The notes beneath the pieces were generated by a model, which had not been told where the DNA came from, did not search any database, and saw only the letters and a list, made by a program, of their open reading frames with translations. From assembly GCA_023078685.1 (NCBI GenBank), contig JALGAS010000005.1, forward strand, positions 744,001-808,000: DNA of 64,000 nt. The letters run 5' to 3'. This DNA comes from Neopestalotiopsis rosae (taxonomy: Eukaryota; Ascomycota; Sordariomycetes; Amphisphaeriales; Sporocadaceae). Both the position numbers and the translations under genes were made by a program. Below, one piece after another: positions 12,201 to 22,329 of this stretch. Positions within the stretch are counted from its first letter, which is position 1, and each line of letters begins with the position of its first letter.

Positions 12201-12611
12201 CGTGGTTGGCAGCGGCTTTTCCAGACTGTTCTGCAAGCTCAAATTCCGGGCATGATGCGAGGAACTGTTTGGACCGGAGAATATCGGGGTGGTAAAGACT
12301 ATAGGCGTCTCTACTTGCTCCTCGTTATTTGTCGGTGTGAGGGTGCTCGTACTCTCGTTGGAGTTGGAACCAAATGCTTTCAAAGCTCCAAGTCTAGACG
12401 GTGCCCTCGAGCGTTTAAGGGAGTCTTCGCGAGTCGGTACGGCCTTGCTCTTAATGCCTTTGTAGAAGTCGGACAATTTGCCAGACGTTGATTTCGAGGA
12501 AGGCGCTGGCCGTAGTCCGTCTTGGTAGTCTTGCTGCTCGTTCGCTTCTGAATCTGACCAGGTGCTATTTTCGTGGCTCGACATTAGCCCGCGTCCCGGC
12601 ATCTTGACCAC
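9240..12611 (-). CDS. Kelch-repeat plus BTB protein, Ral2-like
   Basis: Uninterrupted 1123-codon frame with no intron. The N-terminal third (1-320) is Ser/Thr-rich and disordered and carries four R-[QK]-G-S motifs at about 156-159, 165-168, 182-185 and 200-203. Kelch-type repeats run from about 326 (LGDKLYVFGGK, YELDLIRRRWTKL, MVCYGGM, HIYDVPTKKW, VVVGGQDG) to about 700. A BTB-like region follows (LCIGGERIPINSRIVGRRW, then YLPHTYLTIQALLHFIYTSSL). The order disordered-kelch-BTB matches fission yeast Ral2, a Ras1-pathway activator, so a role in Ras signalling and cell shape is inferred. Start choice is uncertain: Met1, Met4 and Met10 are all possible. Gene length and lack of introns in so long a frame are notable. 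Confidence 0.85.
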   Translation of the reverse strand: MVKMPGRGLMSSHENSTWSDSEANEQQDYQDGLRPAPSSKSTSGKLSDFYKGIKSKAVPTREDSLKRSRAPSRLGALKAFGSNSNESTSTLTPTNNEEQVETPIVFTTPIFSGPNSSSHHARNLSLQNSLEKPLPTTPDPSLLSPLTPTGTAREGRQGSFALDSRKGSIAGSSLSSLGRESRQGSLSSVVEITHDIKRFRQGSLYSILDDETESESEMDSRTSTMDSKSMAPPNMGNQSYGGGFDRSNSQASIASLARDAGEGQRDNLTPRSNGQASAGPSPPAAATTTRAPAAGQPVGTPSTSSSSSHLSGLMCNVHRTTGREPHPLVGATTTILGDKLYVFGGKILSRSRPAPLTSDLYELDLIRRRWTKLETTGDVPPPRYFHSMCALGDTKMVCYGGMSPTPSQPPPTNPEQLPEVVVMSDIHIYDVPTKKWTFVPTQDAPQGRYAHCACILPSSATFSSNKAPLSALQHNPSGGNPNEGRIGINIDGAGGAEMVVVGGQDGANHYIEQISVFNLRSLKWTSTETHGKSCGAYRSVVAPLPPSVTAKIGKANALGVRQEGGISQEAREPGSSMLIYSNYNFLDVKLELQIRGSDGSLAEKPMSGTYSPPGLRFPNGGVIDTYFVVSGTYLTSSKQEYALWALDLKNLTWARIDAGGSIFSQGSWNRGVLWNRRNTFVILGNRKRSLVDDYNHRRINFSNVCMVELEAFGFYDNPRRVTPMSGFASASSPYNMPGLSMARKAGWTGGGRFHSRAAEELGEKALALRELADMDILCIGGERIPINSRIVGRRWGPYFVQLLREGAATQDGSDSATLRTATSGGAGARMSVLTITPAQGSRSTTDSAFSLGSSFGNSSSGSQNPPSTAGTSVSGGAGDITTINSAPTPASLPPSIRPRCLYLPHTYLTIQALLHFIYTSSLPSPQSPLCTPQILCSLLQIARPYKVDGLLEAVVERLHTLLDSRNAAAVFNATAMAAGGGRGIDGTLNPNFFAPADSSLTSNGRDTRSGSISQASLDEAASGVGGLQLNTGVPAARPGSEELSASTSVSGSEWSSELGDSERGTNGEVWSGELSSVIGLQKRGLRGLMEGRRMRANVDRNRETDNSRADRYGSRVGLGIAGS

Positions 12612-13154
12612 CTTCCACTCTCACGACTCTTGCAGTCGCGCCCACGGTTTACTAAGCGACAAGGAGGGCAACGATGACAGTTCCTATGAACAAGGCAATG
12701 GTAATATGGGAAGAGAGAAAAGAATATGTCAGGTGAAGAGAGGGCAAAAGAAAGAGGTTGTCGTGGTTCGGAATGTGTCAAACCGTCTGTGGGTAACGCA
12801 GCGGTCGTAACCTCCACCCGAGTACTACTTGGACAGGGAAAGCCAGACGGCGAACCCGGTGATGCCACAAGTGTCGGTGGGCGGCTCTTTGCTGGGACAG
12901 GTCTAGTCGCGTACCAGAAGCACGGCGCAAGACAAGGCCCACGAGCGCAGCAGGATCGTCATCTAGCCCCCTGGGTCCAGCAGCAAAACTTTTCGAGGCT
13001 GACGGGAAGGGGAGATCTGGGATGGGTATTACGACGGGTAGGGGGGGAGGGGGCCACGAGCAAAAGAGCGGAGGACAAGGCCGACACAAGACGGAGGCTT
13101 CAAGAGGGAAGAAGGGACCGGATTATGGATAGACACAGACAGATGGACATGACA

Positions 13155-13164
13155 TACCTAGGTA
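13155..13164. repeat. Palindrome TACCTAGGTA, copy 1
   Basis: Perfect 10 bp palindrome, repeated exactly at 13771-13780, both upstream of the Ral2-like gene. It could be a transcription-factor site or a common genomic word. No function can be assigned. Confidence 0.4.
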
Positions 13165-13770
13165 CTACTAGTCACGTTGGACCCCAGGTTGACGTTGCAA
13201 TTTCTAATTTCTTCACAGGTGGAATCGAGCTCCCAGCAATATCCCGTTTCGTGCGGATCGTCCTACTCAGGGCTCAACCTCGTCGCCTCGGTGTGAGGAG
13301 AGGGAGGTAAGCAAGCAGAGTGACAAGCACGCAGCGCAGGCAATAGTAGTCTGTGCGATCCGGCTCCCGCGACTATGGTAGTAATTGAAAGCGATGAGCG
13401 TAATAGCGGAGACCCGAGACGCAGCAAGCAGACGCGGTGAGCGCCAGTAGCGGAGATGAGATGCCGCAAAAGAACAGGAAAAAAAAGATACGTATGTACG
13501 TAATTCGATAGTCTGCGCGCAGTGAGAAAATGTAGGGCTGGGCTCGAATTGGCAGTGTTTCGCTGGGCCGATAGGATCGATTCCTGTCCCTCGGATTGCT
13601 GCTAGAACGTCTGTAGTTGTGCTTCTTCGGGGGCCGCTGCGAGATCCAGGAAAGATTCAGGGACCCTGGAAAGTCAAAGGTTTGGTGGGGAAAAGAAGAT
13701 GGACTGTGCAGTCAGCGCCGAGCTATGGGCAAGGGGAAACAGGGAAAAAAGGGGATTTTGGGGCGGGGAG

Positions 13771-13780
13771 TACCTAGGTA
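13771..13780. repeat. Palindrome TACCTAGGTA, copy 2
   Basis: Second exact copy, 616 bp from the first, in the same gene-free upstream region. Confidence 0.4.
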
Positions 13781-15964
13781 TTGGGCTCCGGCTCTGCCAA
13801 GGGGGGCACTAGAGAACAGAAGCGCCGTGATGAGAAGATGCGAACCCCATGAGAGACGAATAATCACGACTCGAGTTGCTGGGCGAGAACAACTCTAGAC
13901 GGTTGATCACTGATAACAGTTGGTGTGCAGTATCCTTCTTGGTGGGAGAAGTCGGGAGGGGGACAAAGGATCAATGGGAAGTGAGAGAGTGAGGGTGAGA
14001 GACGCTGAACGTCTGTAACGAGCAAGACACGGAAGCCCAGACGCCGTGACCATGCATGCAGAAGCAGTAGTGGGCAGCAGCAGCAGCAGTGAGCTTCATA
14101 TCTGCCTCGTGGTTGTCGCAGCACAACCAATCGAGATCATGGCGTGCCAGCCAACATGCGTTTTCTGTTTCCCCTATCTACACACAATTGCAGGCAATGT
14201 AGGTACTGGCTGATACCTAATGTCGACCAACAAGCAGCAATACCAAATTCTTGAACCCCTTGCATGAGTTCATGTGCGCCTCGCGTTTCTCTTGCATCAC
14301 AACGTTCTAAGGTCAGTAGTAGTAATAACGTCTGCATTATCTTTTTTAGACTTTTTGCATTATTACCCCTCTTCTAGAGTCCTGGCTGGTTTTCCAGAAT
14401 GTTTTTCTACGTGCCTCCGGCCCCAGCCCGTTGAGAAGCCGTCGACAGGGGTCCAGTATGTGGCCTAGGGGCCCCTGACAACATGGTGGTGCCAAAAGTT
14501 CTAAAAGTGCTCAGGGGGTTCTACGACCTACGACGCGAGTGCTTAGAGCATCCAGGAACACCGGAGATTTCTCGCCTGATCAGTTTAAACAAGCTCGAAG
14601 CGACTTCTCCAAAACTCTAGGATTTACTGGTGTACCTGGCAGGCTAGAACACGGAGCTAGAACAATCTGAAATTCATTCTAGGTATATCAGAGCTACATA
14701 AATGTTGATAGCCTTGGATAGCCATGGATCATGTAGTACTACAGTAGATACGTAGTCGGAAACGAGGATAGGCTAGACTCTTGGGTACTCCTATCTTGTA
14801 TCTCTGCCACTTATCGTATTAGAGGTATCGATTTTCCCTAAAGGGAAGGGGCTGAGTCTCGATACATCAAATCAGTCCTCACATTGTAGGCCAGCTCCCG
14901 TCTTCTCCTTTTCGGCATTTTGGCGTATTGACATGGAAGATAGACATTTGGGATGATTGGATCTTGACAGCTGCGCTAGGACGGCTGCTGATACGGCGGG
15001 CCAGTTTGGCATTATACCTGCAATTCCCACGTGGATGGGATGGGACAGGAACGCTTTCCGTGCCTTGTTGGTTGGTCTTTGCTCTTCGGGGCTGCTATTT
15101 TCGGTCTCGAAGATTTGGAGAAGTGGCGCCCTGCTCGTGCTTCATTTAATCAATTTACCTTGCCATTGCCCGTCCCGTCTGTCCGTTCCAGATGTCTTCT
15201 CGAAGCCAATCTAGATACAGCCCGTCAAGCCCGTTCCTCTTTGCCGCTTTGGGTCACAACATCCGAGCTGAACATAACGCCGAGGATATTTGGTAACATG
15301 ATCGTCGCACTATAATAGCAGTCGTACGTTGCAAGCGAAATCAAGAATAGTTTGGCGAATCATGTTGCTGTCCAACACTTTCACTGCTAATTGGAATGAC
15401 TTGAATCGTTGCTCATTCAGTAATTGCTCTTATAGTGTAGCACTTCATGACTTTGCTGGTTTCCTTTCACTGACGCTATGGCCATTGCCTTGTTTTACAA
15501 ATTCGTTGCCTGCAGTCCTTGAGATTTGGTCCATGTCGCCAGCCCAAATAATATCGATTTTCAATAGGCCAAAATGGGGGTTGTATCCAACAGCATTGTA
15601 TGTCCTGCTCACTGCACTTCTTTGATGGTTCTCGTGTTGTGATGGCCAATAGCCGCATCTGCTGTTTCGGACATTTGTAATCGCAAAGCCGTACTTGTGT
15701 TCAATTAAGCGTGAGCGGAAGCTCGTACCCATCTTTCGACATGGTTGGTATAGCTCGTAACATATGATATCACGAGTATTAAATCTAGTTGTACACAGGG
15801 GATTCACAGCCATGTATATTTACTAGGGCACGAGTTTTGGTTTGAAACTTTTTACTATTTAATCATACTATCATAGGCCATAGATTAGGGGTATCAGCCA
15901 GATAGTTGGCAACATCTTTTCCAGCACTTGATTTTTGTTGAAACAGACTTGTTGCTTTGCCCAT

Positions 15965-16828
15965 TTATGCGGCGGTGGTCTTCTCCTTGGGGAGAGGAGT
16001 GAAGCGGAGGTAGGGCTTGACGATGCGGAACTCGGGGAAAAGCTCCTTGGCCTGCTCGTTGTTGACGGCAGGGTGGACAATGACATCGTCACCAGGGACC
16101 CAGTTGATGGGGGTGGTGATCTTGTGCTTGTCACCGGTCTGGAGGGAGTCGACGACACGGAGAACCTCGGCGGTGTTGCGGCCAGTGGAGGCAGGGTAGG
16201 ACAGGATGAGACGGATGGTCTTCTTGGGGTCAATGATGAAGACGGAGCGAATGGTGAAAGCAATGCCCTTGGAGTCAACGTTGGTGGTGTCTTGGTAGTC
16301 GAGCCTGGACAGATGTCGTATTAGTGATTTGCCCCGTGTAAAACTTTCGGGAGTTTCATTGTGCACAACTTACATGTCGTACAGGTAGGCGACCTGGCGC
16401 TCCTTGTCGGCAATGATGGGGAAAGCGACCTTGGAGCCAGTGACCTCGTCAATGTCCTTGATCCATCCCTCGTGGCTGCCGAGGGTGTTGGCAGAGAGAC
16501 CAATCAGCTTGACGCCACGCTTGGTGAACTCAGGCTCGAGCTTGGCGAAAGCGCCCAGCTCAGTGGTGCAGACGGGGGTGTAGTCCTCGGGGTGGGAGAA
16601 GAGAACGACCCAGTTGTCGCCAATGAACTCGTGGAAGTCGATGGGACCAGTGGTGGTGTCGGCCTTGAAGTTGGGGGCAGTGGTGCCCAGGCGGAGGCTT
16701 TACAGAAAGCATGTTAGTATTGGACTTCACGCAATTTGTCATCCAGTAGGTAATGGGCTTTCTTGCTGGATGCGGGAAACGTAGAATGGCGCTGTCACTT
16801 ACGGAGCGGGTCTCTGATCAGCAGACAT
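15965..16828 (-). CDS. 1-Cys peroxiredoxin (Prx6/Prx1 class)
   Basis: Exons, in gene order: 16803-16828, 16374-16697 and 15965-16304 (introns 105 and 69 bp), giving 229 residues. The peroxidatic cysteine is Cys52 in HPEDYTPVCTTELG. No other cysteine is seen in the spliced protein, so it is a 1-Cys enzyme. The C-terminal extension (PINWVPGDDVIVHP, FRIVKPYLRFTPLPKEK) is diagnostic of the Prx6 class. It reduces H2O2 and organic peroxides. With the tiny first exon MSADQRPAP there is no mitochondrial presequence, so a cytosolic protein is expected, unlike yeast Prx1. Strong codon bias suggests high expression. AGGGG elements (stress-response-element-like) lie upstream at 16933-16937 and 17422-17426; their use is inference. 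Confidence 0.93.
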
Positions 16829-17682
16829 TGTGAATAAGTATAAGCAAGGCTTGAGAAATTGTAAGAAGTTTTGTCTTTTCGGAGGAGGGTATCACAAGAT
16901 AATAATTGAGCACGTAGAAACTGAGCGAGAGGAGGGGTCAAAGAAAGTTGGAGGGGCAATCACGTCGATATTTATGAGCTACTACAAGTGATGACAACGC
17001 AGCTGGGTTCGGGCTGGAAGTTTCCACATTGATGGCGCCATTCTAATAGTACATGCGAAGCAAAGCCTCGTGTGAATAAGATCTGCCTTTTGTTGTCTCC
17101 GAAAGGACTCCGACCGCCTGGAGGCGAGTCAATTTTTGGGTGGTGAGCTGCAGAAATGGAAGCCCAGCAAGCCCAGCTTACACATGTGCGGTTAATGTCG
17201 CAATACTTTTGAGGCTCGACAACATAAAGAAGACCCCGCGGTCGCCCCGCACTAGCTTTCTTGGGTTGGGACCTAGCTATTGCGTGCTGCGCAAGACCTG
17301 CCATTGGTCGCCATTCAGGTCTCCTCCATATCATGAATTCTAGCGGCTGGCTTGCATCATCACCAGCCAACCCGAGCTGCTCCTCAGGACCGGACAAGAC
17401 AATAGGATCTGGCTCCTGTCCAGGGGTCATTCAAACTCACGCATGCAATATTCCAATGTCCCAAGCATTCGAACAGAGCCAAAGAAAGTACTCGGTACCT
17501 CAAATGACCACCGTAGCGCCATCAAGGTCAAGCGGCCCGCCGAGGGACCTCCACTTAAGGTTCACATAGCCGGCGACCGACTTCCTCATTAACGTCCCCG
17601 ACAACCGGATCATACGGTTCAGGCCGGCACTTGGAATGAGACGACCGGGGACTACTTACTCAAATTCTTGACAGCGTGACAG
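16829..17682. promoter_or_regulatory. Promoter of the peroxiredoxin gene and 3' flank of receptor gene
   Basis: 854 bp. It holds two AGGGG pentamers (16933, 17422) that fit the stress response element consensus. No gene seen. Confidence 0.4.
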
Positions 17683-19065
17683 CTACTCGCGATGTCTTCC
17701 TTCTAGCCTCTCATTCACACTCACCGCCGTGGCAAGGGGCATTTCTAAATCAAGTCTGAACGAGCTGCTGGCAACAGACTCGAGTTGTATGATAGCGAGC
17801 CCATCTGCATCGTACTGTCCAGACCGAGAGTCCCTGAGCAGCGTATCGCCACCCCGAGCTGAGCTTGTATTTTCCTTACGATGTGACAAGGCTCTTCGTC
17901 GTATCTTGCACCTGGTCCAAAGCGGACGAATGGATGGTATGCTGGCAACGATGATGCCGAGATTGCCCTCGAACGTCGAGACGAAAATGACCGGTGGCAT
18001 CGATCCAGTAAAGTCTGCCAGCTCTTCGACGTGAACGAGGTAGTAGAGCCGCACTGTTGATGCCAACGTGACTCTTCCAAAACCAAAACATCAGGTCGGC
18101 CCTCTCATGAGCGGCAAGAAGAGTACTTACAGAATTGCCAGAAAGATCAGGCACAACAGCGCAATCTTATCAGATAGCCTCATCTGAAGGTGAACAACCG
18201 TGTAGACCGGAATGGCCATGATAATGAAGTCTGTAAAGACATTGATGCCGGCCAGAGACGATACAAGCTTGATCGAATTGTAGCATCGTCCGTCTGCGGA
18301 TGGATCCCATAATACGTTGATGGGGCGGCAAGCGACTAAGCGACTCTTCAGTTACTTCATGTTGCGTTCAGCGGAGTGCGAAGAAGGCTTACGCAATGCC
18401 GCACATTCATACGTGATGAACCAACTGGCGACTATTCCCAGAGCAATGTGAGTCGCTATACGAGTCCATCGTCCAATGAAAACTCTGCGGTAGAAACAGA
18501 GCACTGTAAATAACAGGTCAGTGAGATCCCGAACTGTTAATGAAATACTGGAATATCACGCATTTCATCGTTCTTCCATGGCGAGATGTTCCGGTATACT
18601 AAGTTATTGGCAGATAGCTTCAAGAAATCGAACTAGATGACGCTTACTACTGCCTTTGATGGCGGCAATGAGCGGTATATAACACTGCCCAAATGCCATG
18701 TTCAGCGGAAGAATTGTATAGAGGTTTTCTTCATTCGTGAATCGAACCCTATGGTATCCGAGACCAACGGCAGCCACTAGAATGACTCCAATATCAGCAA
18801 GATATCACCATAATGCCGTTTGCTCACCCTTGACAACAAGTAGGAACTTTAACATACTCATGCCCTCGATCACCAGTAAGCCAATCCCGAGGGGGACTGC
18901 GAACACAATGAGACAATCATCTATGCCGACTCCAGCTCTGGTGACAAGTCGCGATATGATCCTGGCTGCCACAGTGATGATGGAAAAGAAGACCAAGATA
19001 GCATTTATGGCTATATAGCCCTGCATCACTGTCGTAATGGGGAAATATGTTGGCTCAGGCTTCAT
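17683..19065 (-). CDS. Rhodopsin-domain (PTH11-like) seven-helix membrane protein A
   Basis: Five exons in gene order: 18828-19065, 18648-18776, 18393-18503, 18131-18335 and 17683-18073 (introns 51, 144, 57, 57 bp), all in phase, giving 357 residues. Helix 1 is at about 15-36 (GYIAINAILVFFSIITVAARI), followed by the GIDDCLIVFA segment characteristic of the fungal rhodopsin-domain family. Exon 4 carries the family block ACRPINVLWDPSADGRCYN, then a TDFIIMAIPVYTVVHLQM helix and DKIALLCLIF. The C-terminal tail of about 90 residues is soluble and charged. The family includes Pth11, a surface-sensing receptor in rice blast; the ligand here is unknown. The 144 bp intron 2 could hide a 39 nt exon, but direct joining gives the more natural IKGSMLCFYRRVF helix. 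Confidence 0.82.
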
Positions 19066-20154
19066 TTTGGCGTATGCGTATCGTCTAATTGTTGTTCCCG
19101 GGGCACATAGACCAGAATTGTCATGGTCAAAACGAATGGTACGCGCAGCAATTGATCAAAGCGACTGTTGTCTTAGACACAGCACAGTTTCTGCTTCATA
19201 TAGGCCCACGAAACAAACATTTTGCGCCTTGGACAAGCACGTGTAAAAGAGTTGCTTTCACACTCACGGGCCGATAAAGTGTTGTGTGCTTCACAACAGC
19301 GCCAAGCAATGCGCAGCTGGTCAGCGCCGAGATGTAGTGGCCCTCCAATGAACGACCCAATTCGCTCATTGCGCTCTGGTGTTTCTTGACATATGCAGCC
19401 CAGAAAATGACATAAGCTGCAGCCTGCGATCTGCTTCGGAGAGTTTTCTCACCTGATGGCTTCCCGCTCTTGCCCGGCATTGCGAGTCGCATGCAGCCTT
19501 GGGGACTTTTTGAACCGACTTGTCCCACGACATGTCAGCTTTGTGCGTTCTGCTTAGGGGACCATGGGGCAGTGACTTTGAGTCGCCTCTGCCCTTATGA
19601 TGTACTCACCTGTACGTGTCTTACGAACCACCGTCGTAGACAGGTAGTCATTGCCTTTCACTTCATCCGGTATTTACTCATGCAAAGGTCCACGAACGTA
19701 ACAAATGTCAACCAAATAGACAACTTACAGTTTCTAAGGCAGTATCATCTACGTATCCGGAGCTGTACTTTGCTGGAATTGATTCGAGTAGATGTTCAGT
19801 AATTGCATAACTCTGGTTTGATGAACTGGGCTGTTTGCTCCTATCAGTATCAATCCGTGTCAAGTTCTGTAAAGACAGCCAACTTGTTTCATTTCCTGTC
19901 GACATAACACTTGAGAAACATCTCGGTATTCCGCGTTAATGAAGAGGCGATTGCGGGTATGGAATTGCATATCATTGCCCATTTGCGGGGCCCCGGAAAC
20001 AGTATCGGCATCGGCTATAATACTACAGCCGGTAGAAACCCCAAAATGAATGTATGTACCTCGCAACGTTGTCTGCAAAAAGATGCCAGGTTCAGGATAT
20101 CATTCTGAGCTTCATTCTACGAATAAATATATATCATTTGACTGACCTATCAAA
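19066..20154. other. Divergent intergenic region receptor A / MetE-like gene
   Basis: 1.09 kb. A 110-residue frame on the - strand (19196-19528) has no recognisable domain and is not called. This region is presumed promoter sequence for both flanking genes. Confidence 0.4.
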
Positions 20155-21369
20155 ATGGCACCTCCGTTCCGAGCTGATCATATTGGCTCGCTTTTGCGCC
20201 CTCAGGCTCTTTTAGAAGCGCGATCAAAGGTATCATCAGCACAGCAATCTTACTATACCAACATATCCGCATCCGTCCAGGATGTTGAAAAAGCTGCCGT
20301 CAAGGAAGCGGTAGAGGAGCAGAGGAGCAGAGGCATCAGGCCCATTACAGACGGCGAGTACGCACGACACATATACTTTGGCGGTCTGTTTGAGAAGCTC
20401 GCGGGATTCGAGGTCAAGCAGGACCTCCCGATCCCGGAGGCCTTTCGCACCGACTTTCCCACAACAGTCGGACTGGCGCGCATGGGCGCCAAGACCCGCG
20501 CCGTGGTGCTCTGCACGGGTAAGATTGGCTACAAGGAGTCGCCGTACCTTCCGGAGTGGCTGGGCCTGCGGGACACGCTCCCGGGCTCGCTCTGGCAGGA
20601 AGCCAAGGTGACCATGCCGGCGCCGACATACCAGCACATCCAGCTCAAGCCCGGCACGGCGTACACGGCCGAGTCCGGATACACGTCCGACGAGGAGTAC
20701 TTTCGCGACCTGGCGGCCTGCTACGCCGCCGAGCTCAAGACGCTGTACGACGCCGGCCTCCGCAACGCGCAGGTCGATGACCCGCACCTGACGTATTTCT
20801 GCTCGTCGCAGTTCCTCGGCGGCTGCCGGCGGGATGGCACCGACACGGACGCGCTGCTCGACCTGTACATACGGGCCCACAACCAGCTCCTGGCCGGCAA
20901 GCCGCGGGACCTGCACGTCGGCGTGCACCTCTGCCGGGGCAACATGGCCGGGTCCACGCACTGGGTGTCGGGCTCGTACGAGAAGATTGCGGACAAGCTC
21001 TTCAACCAGACCGACTACCAGACGTACTACCTCGAGTTTGACGACTTTGAGCGCGACGGCGGGTTCGAGCCGCTGCGGTTCCTGCCCAAGGGCAAAAACG
21101 TCGTCCTGGGCCTGGTGTCGACCAAGACGGCAGATCTCGAGGACCGGGACGGGCTCAAGAAGAAGGTCAGGGACGCCGCGTCCGTCATTGCCGAGGCTCA
21201 GGGGGTCTCGATAGAGGAAGCAATGGAATGTCTGGCGATAAGCCCGCAGTGCGGCTTCAGCAGTCACAGTCAAGCAGGCGGAGTGGGCATGACTATGGAA
21301 AAGATGTGGGAGAAACTTGAGTTGGTCAGGGACGTTGCTCAAGATCTCTGGGGCAATGGCGTGCAATAG
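20155..21369 (+). CDS. Cobalamin-independent methionine synthase-like (MetE C-terminal/UROD-like) protein
   Basis: Single exon, 404 residues. It starts MAPPFRADHIGSLLRP, the usual opening of the short MetE-like family (YxjG/YxjH in bacteria), and lacks the N-terminal half of true MetE. The zinc/thiol site is intact: H258 and C260 (VHLCRGN), E294 (YLEFDDF) and C366 (SPQCGFSS). A methyl-transfer or related thiol reaction is therefore plausible; the substrate is not necessarily homocysteine. GC content is high from about 20430 to 21180, much above the flanks, and produces a 376-codon antisense shadow frame. It may be a member of the accessory metabolic set that continues at 24.3 kb. The zinc ligands argue for an active enzyme. 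Confidence 0.88.
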   Translation: MAPPFRADHIGSLLRPQALLEARSKVSSAQQSYYTNISASVQDVEKAAVKEAVEEQRSRGIRPITDGEYARHIYFGGLFEKLAGFEVKQDLPIPEAFRTDFPTTVGLARMGAKTRAVVLCTGKIGYKESPYLPEWLGLRDTLPGSLWQEAKVTMPAPTYQHIQLKPGTAYTAESGYTSDEEYFRDLAACYAAELKTLYDAGLRNAQVDDPHLTYFCSSQFLGGCRRDGTDTDALLDLYIRAHNQLLAGKPRDLHVGVHLCRGNMAGSTHWVSGSYEKIADKLFNQTDYQTYYLEFDDFERDGGFEPLRFLPKGKNVVLGLVSTKTADLEDRDGLKKKVRDAASVIAEAQGVSIEEAMECLAISPQCGFSSHSQAGGVGMTMEKMWEKLELVRDVAQDLWGNGVQ

Positions 21370-22329
21370 TCATTCAAGGAGAATGAATCACAAGCATCAT
21401 CACAAATAATATTACTGATACTGAAATGGAAAGTTCCCACGAATCAAAAATTGAGCAAGCACCTTAAATTATCTCGAGTGTTTTTTGGTATCCATCGAAG
21501 AAGTGTACTCATTGAGAAGGTTGAGAACAGTATGTCAAAAATCCGAAACGATATTTAGAGAAAAGAAAAATTGCAAAAAAGAGCGATGACTCTGGTTTCG
21601 AACCCCGAGCCCCCTAACAAAGATCCTCTCAGTCGATCATAGGATATTCACTTTTCACCTGGGTGGCCACTGCACTCGAGAGCTGGAGTTTACCCGCTCG
21701 GCCATTGGGACCTTTGTGACTTGTGGTTATCAAAGGAGCTCTCTTTTGAATCTATCTGTCTTCCATTCTTAATTGAATTTCTTTGCTCTTTCCCCTCGCC
21801 CATCGGTGTCGTGTTGCATATTCGGCTCGTTTGAAATCCTGCCAACGTGCCCAAAGAACCACAGAAGATATGAAAGTTGGAAACTATTTACTTTAGGATT
21901 AAAACTTTTATTGATCTCAAATATTAAATGATATAAAACAAAATAAACTGCTTTGTTGCTACCCAACGGAACAAATATTTTATTCAATCACTTCAGCATC
22001 TCTGTGCTATAAAAGTTTATGCATTTTTAAGATCTTTCCATGTAGAGTTGTGCAGTATTACTCGGCCCAAGTGTGGCTGGAGCGTTGCTAAGCCACACTC
22101 TCCGTATCTTAGTGTGGGTACCGCAAACGTAGCTGAGCCTCGCCTGGAGCTCTCGAATTCCTAGGCGACAGTTCCTACAGCTTCATCACGCAACACAATC
22201 GCAAGCCTCGTCACCAATCCAGTCGCGCCGTTCCATTGGGAAATACATCAATCGCGTTCGATTTCCGAAACTTGATTCGCGACATTTACATTTCCCAGAT
22301 TTCAAAACCGACAGTCTTAATCCGCCAAG
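21370..22329. other. Intergenic region MetE-like gene / BuGZ-like gene
   Basis: 960 bp with no protein gene seen. It contains the tRNA-like repeat described separately (21575-21731) and then AT-rich sequence and the promoter of the zinc-finger gene. Confidence 0.5.
21575..21731 (-). repeat. tRNA-like Pol III element, copy X of a two-copy dispersed repeat
   Basis: On the - strand there is a perfect A box, TGGCCGAGCGGG (21693-21704), a B box, GGTTCGAAACC (21594-21604), and a T6 terminator (21575-21580). The 5' end resembles a Ser/Leu tRNA (GTCCCAATGGCCGAGCGG), but the boxes are about 90 bp apart and the two ends do not form an acceptor stem. It is therefore not a plain tRNA. It aligns over about 135 bp with 42596-42731 (shared blocks AACCAC, TCACAAA, GAGCGGGTAA, GCTCTCGAGT, GTGGCC, GTGAAAA, TTTGT, TCGGG, in the same order and spacing). 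Likely a tRNA-derived SINE-like or Pol III ncRNA family. Confidence 0.55.

Larger units (their letters stand above)
12612..15964. other. 3.35 kb gene-free region upstream of the Ral2-like gene
   Basis: No supported gene. The part next to the Ral2-like start (12612-14100) is purine-rich on the + strand (pyrimidine-rich in the sense of the gene), as expected for a long 5' leader/promoter. It contains two copies of the palindrome TACCTAGGTA (13155-13164 and 13771-13780) and a short CAG run near 14080. 14400-15960 is AT-richer with no open frame that looks coding. An unrecognised lincRNA or an upstream untranslated exon of the Ral2-like gene is possible. Confidence 0.45.

Noticed and set aside
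18504..18647. Possible 39 nt exon within receptor A intron 2
   Set aside because: Would insert 13 hydrophilic residues into a transmembrane helix.
19196..19528. 110-residue - strand frame upstream of receptor A
   Set aside because: No domain, no matching exons, no link to the receptor's N-terminus.
20236..21366. 376-codon open frame antisense to the MetE-like gene
   Set aside because: High GC suppresses stops on the opposite strand; the sense frame carries all family motifs.
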